A stretch of 6,951 bases of DNA from contig JAFDXS010000123.1 of NCBI GenBank assembly GCA_018267795.1, positions 1 to 6,951 on the forward strand, read 5' to 3'. Each line of letters starts with the position of its first letter. The first letter of the stretch is position 1. The notes beneath the pieces are model-generated. The model did not search any database. It was not told where the DNA came from and saw only the letters and a list, made by a program, of their open reading frames with translations. Below, piece by piece: positions 6,056 through 6,951 of the stretch. The position numbers were made by a program, and so were the translations under genes. Source of the stretch: Bacteroidota bacterium (lineage in GTDB: Bacteria; Bacteroidota; Bacteroidia; Chitinophagales; Chitinophagaceae).

Positions 6056-6075
6056 ATAGTTAAAGTCATTTAAAT

Positions 6076-6110
6076 AATAAAGGAGCCCTGTTTTGCAGGG
6101 CTCCTTTATT
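6076..6110. terminator. Strong, probably bidirectional intrinsic terminator
   Basis: A perfect 15-bp stem (6076-6090 with 6096-6110) contains the GC-rich core GGAGCCCTG and closes on a five-base TTTTG loop. It sits 20 bp after the response-regulator stop and 18 bp before the stop of the converging PorP/SprF-type gene. AT-rich arms and flanks give T-rich runs in both directions, so it can serve both genes. Confidence 0.9.
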
Positions 6111-6128
6111 TATAGCTCAGTTTCCTTG

Positions 6129-6951
6129 TTATTGCTGAAAACCATTATTAAGGTCCTCAAAATGTGGGCATCTTGTAGCGTCTGTATTTCTTGCATTTCT
6201 TTTATAGTTTCCTCTTACAAACAGTGACATTTCATAACCACCCACGCCGTTGGTTGCCGGCTTCAAGGTAGAGTTGTTTATGTCATAAGATACGGTGAGC
6301 GAATATGCCTGGTAATCCATTTTTATTGTAGGGATAATGGCATCCTTCACACGGTAGAATAAGCCTGCATATACAGTAATATTATTGCCGCCTATAGCGT
6401 TATTCAGGCTTTTCCAGCTTATGAGTCCGCCACCTATCCATTCTTCGTATGGGGCCTGGTGCGTATAGTTCATATGGAAGGTCACTGCATACTGCGAGTT
6501 GACATTATACTTAAAGCCAAGATTGCCGCTCCAGCGTGTAGTAAGGCGTATTATCTGGTCGCTCCCTTCAAAGCTCTGGTTAGGCTCTGTAATATGGTAT
6601 GCAGCGGCTCCAAGATAATAATTCACCTGGTTCTCTTCACCCAGCGAGCTGTTCAGGCTCACGCCTGCACCCAGGTCATAGTTCTGTATATTTTTGAACG
6701 GCGCATTTTCTCCGGATGGGTTGTATGCACTGTAAGAGCCATTAATATACTGGCTGCTAAAGGTCATCTTCTGCTGGTCCACACTGCGTTGTATATAGCC
6801 GCCGGTAAACCCAACTGACAAATAAGTGTTGTGTTTATCCTCCATCGACTTATTGTAATTAATAGCGGGGTACACCTGCATACTGGTAAAGTCAATACTA
6901 CCTGCTTTGTCATAGCTGGCCGTTACACCGAAGCTTATGCAGTCGCCCGTT
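6129..6951 (-). CDS. PorP/SprF-family type IX secretion system membrane protein, C-terminal part
   Basis: The frame is open at the window edge (6951) and ends at TAA 6129, giving 273 readable residues. The start lies outside; the ATG at 6881 is internal, because the upstream frame continues with good family sequence (GDCISFGVTASYDKAGSIDF). The protein shows repeated amphipathic beta strands with aromatic ends and a GFTGGYIQRSVDQQKMTFSS segment. A GAAAYHITEPNQSF strand and the late MDYQAYSLTVSYDIN and GGYEMSLFVRGNY strands follow, all typical of PorP/SprF. It ends near a CPHF motif close to the C-terminus, as in many family members. These are outer-membrane beta-barrel proteins tied to the Bacteroidota type IX secretion/gliding machinery, often paired with a large cell-surface adhesin. 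Which partner it serves cannot be seen. It converges on the response regulator with a shared terminator between them. Confidence 0.88.
   Translation of the reverse strand, partial: TGDCISFGVTASYDKAGSIDFTSMQVYPAINYNKSMEDKHNTYLSVGFTGGYIQRSVDQQKMTFSSQYINGSYSAYNPSGENAPFKNIQNYDLGAGVSLNSSLGEENQVNYYLGAAAYHITEPNQSFEGSDQIIRLTTRWSGNLGFKYNVNSQYAVTFHMNYTHQAPYEEWIGGGLISWKSLNNAIGGNNITVYAGLFYRVKDAIIPTIKMDYQAYSLTVSYDINNSTLKPATNGVGGYEMSLFVRGNYKRNARNTDATRCPHFEDLNNGFQQ

Noticed and set aside
6459..6818. 119-residue plus-strand open frame
   Set aside because: It is antisense to the PorP/SprF-type gene, which is open beyond it on both sides.
6129..6881. ATG at 6881 as the start of the PorP/SprF-type gene
   Set aside because: The frame continues upstream to the window edge with beta-strand sequence typical of the family, so this ATG is internal.

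Overview
The window looks like a chromosomal stretch from a member of the Bacteroidota, most likely a Chitinophagales-type organism. The reasons are a PorP/SprF-family protein of the type IX secretion (gliding) system, lipid-pigment genes of the flexirubin/aryl-polyene type, AT-rich leaders without clear Shine-Dalgarno sequences, and several TTG start codons. No mobile element, tRNA, rRNA, CRISPR array or phage gene is visible. Gene density is high; the longest gap is about 140 bp.

Minus strand, 4618 down to 1: five genes run the same way with short gaps (29, 42, 8 and 17 nt) and could be one transcript. In transcription order they are a multi-pass LPG-synthase-TM/flippase-like membrane protein, a secreted DUF3108 protein, an aromatic amino acid ammonia-lyase (best read as a tyrosine ammonia-lyase, TAL), a FabG-like ketoacyl-ACP reductase, and a beta-ketoacyl-ACP synthase cut by the window edge just before its expected active-site Cys. 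TAL, reductase and condensing enzyme are a core part of flexirubin/aryl-polyene pigment synthesis: TAL makes 4-coumarate from tyrosine as starter, the ketosynthase extends the polyene on ACP, and the reductase reduces the beta-keto intermediates. The window therefore appears to hold one edge of such a cluster, with the rest beyond position 1. A weak promoter-like match before TAL leaves open whether the two membrane/envelope genes belong to the pigment operon or are older neighbours.

Plus strand, 4632 to 6055: ruvC (Holliday junction resolvase) is divergent from the membrane-protein gene, and their candidate TTG starts almost touch around a palindrome. After a 140-bp AT-rich gap comes an OmpR/PhoB-family response regulator with no sensor kinase in the window. 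A strong 15-bp hairpin follows and probably terminates transcription from both sides.

Minus strand, 6951 down to 6129: the C-terminal part of a PorP/SprF-family outer-membrane protein, converging on the response regulator and open at the window edge.

I see no wholly new system. The points most worth a second look are the TAL-versus-HAL identity of the ammonia-lyase, the envelope genes preceding the pigment genes, a Ser in place of the usual catalytic Asn in the reductase, and the tightly packed divergent TTG starts.
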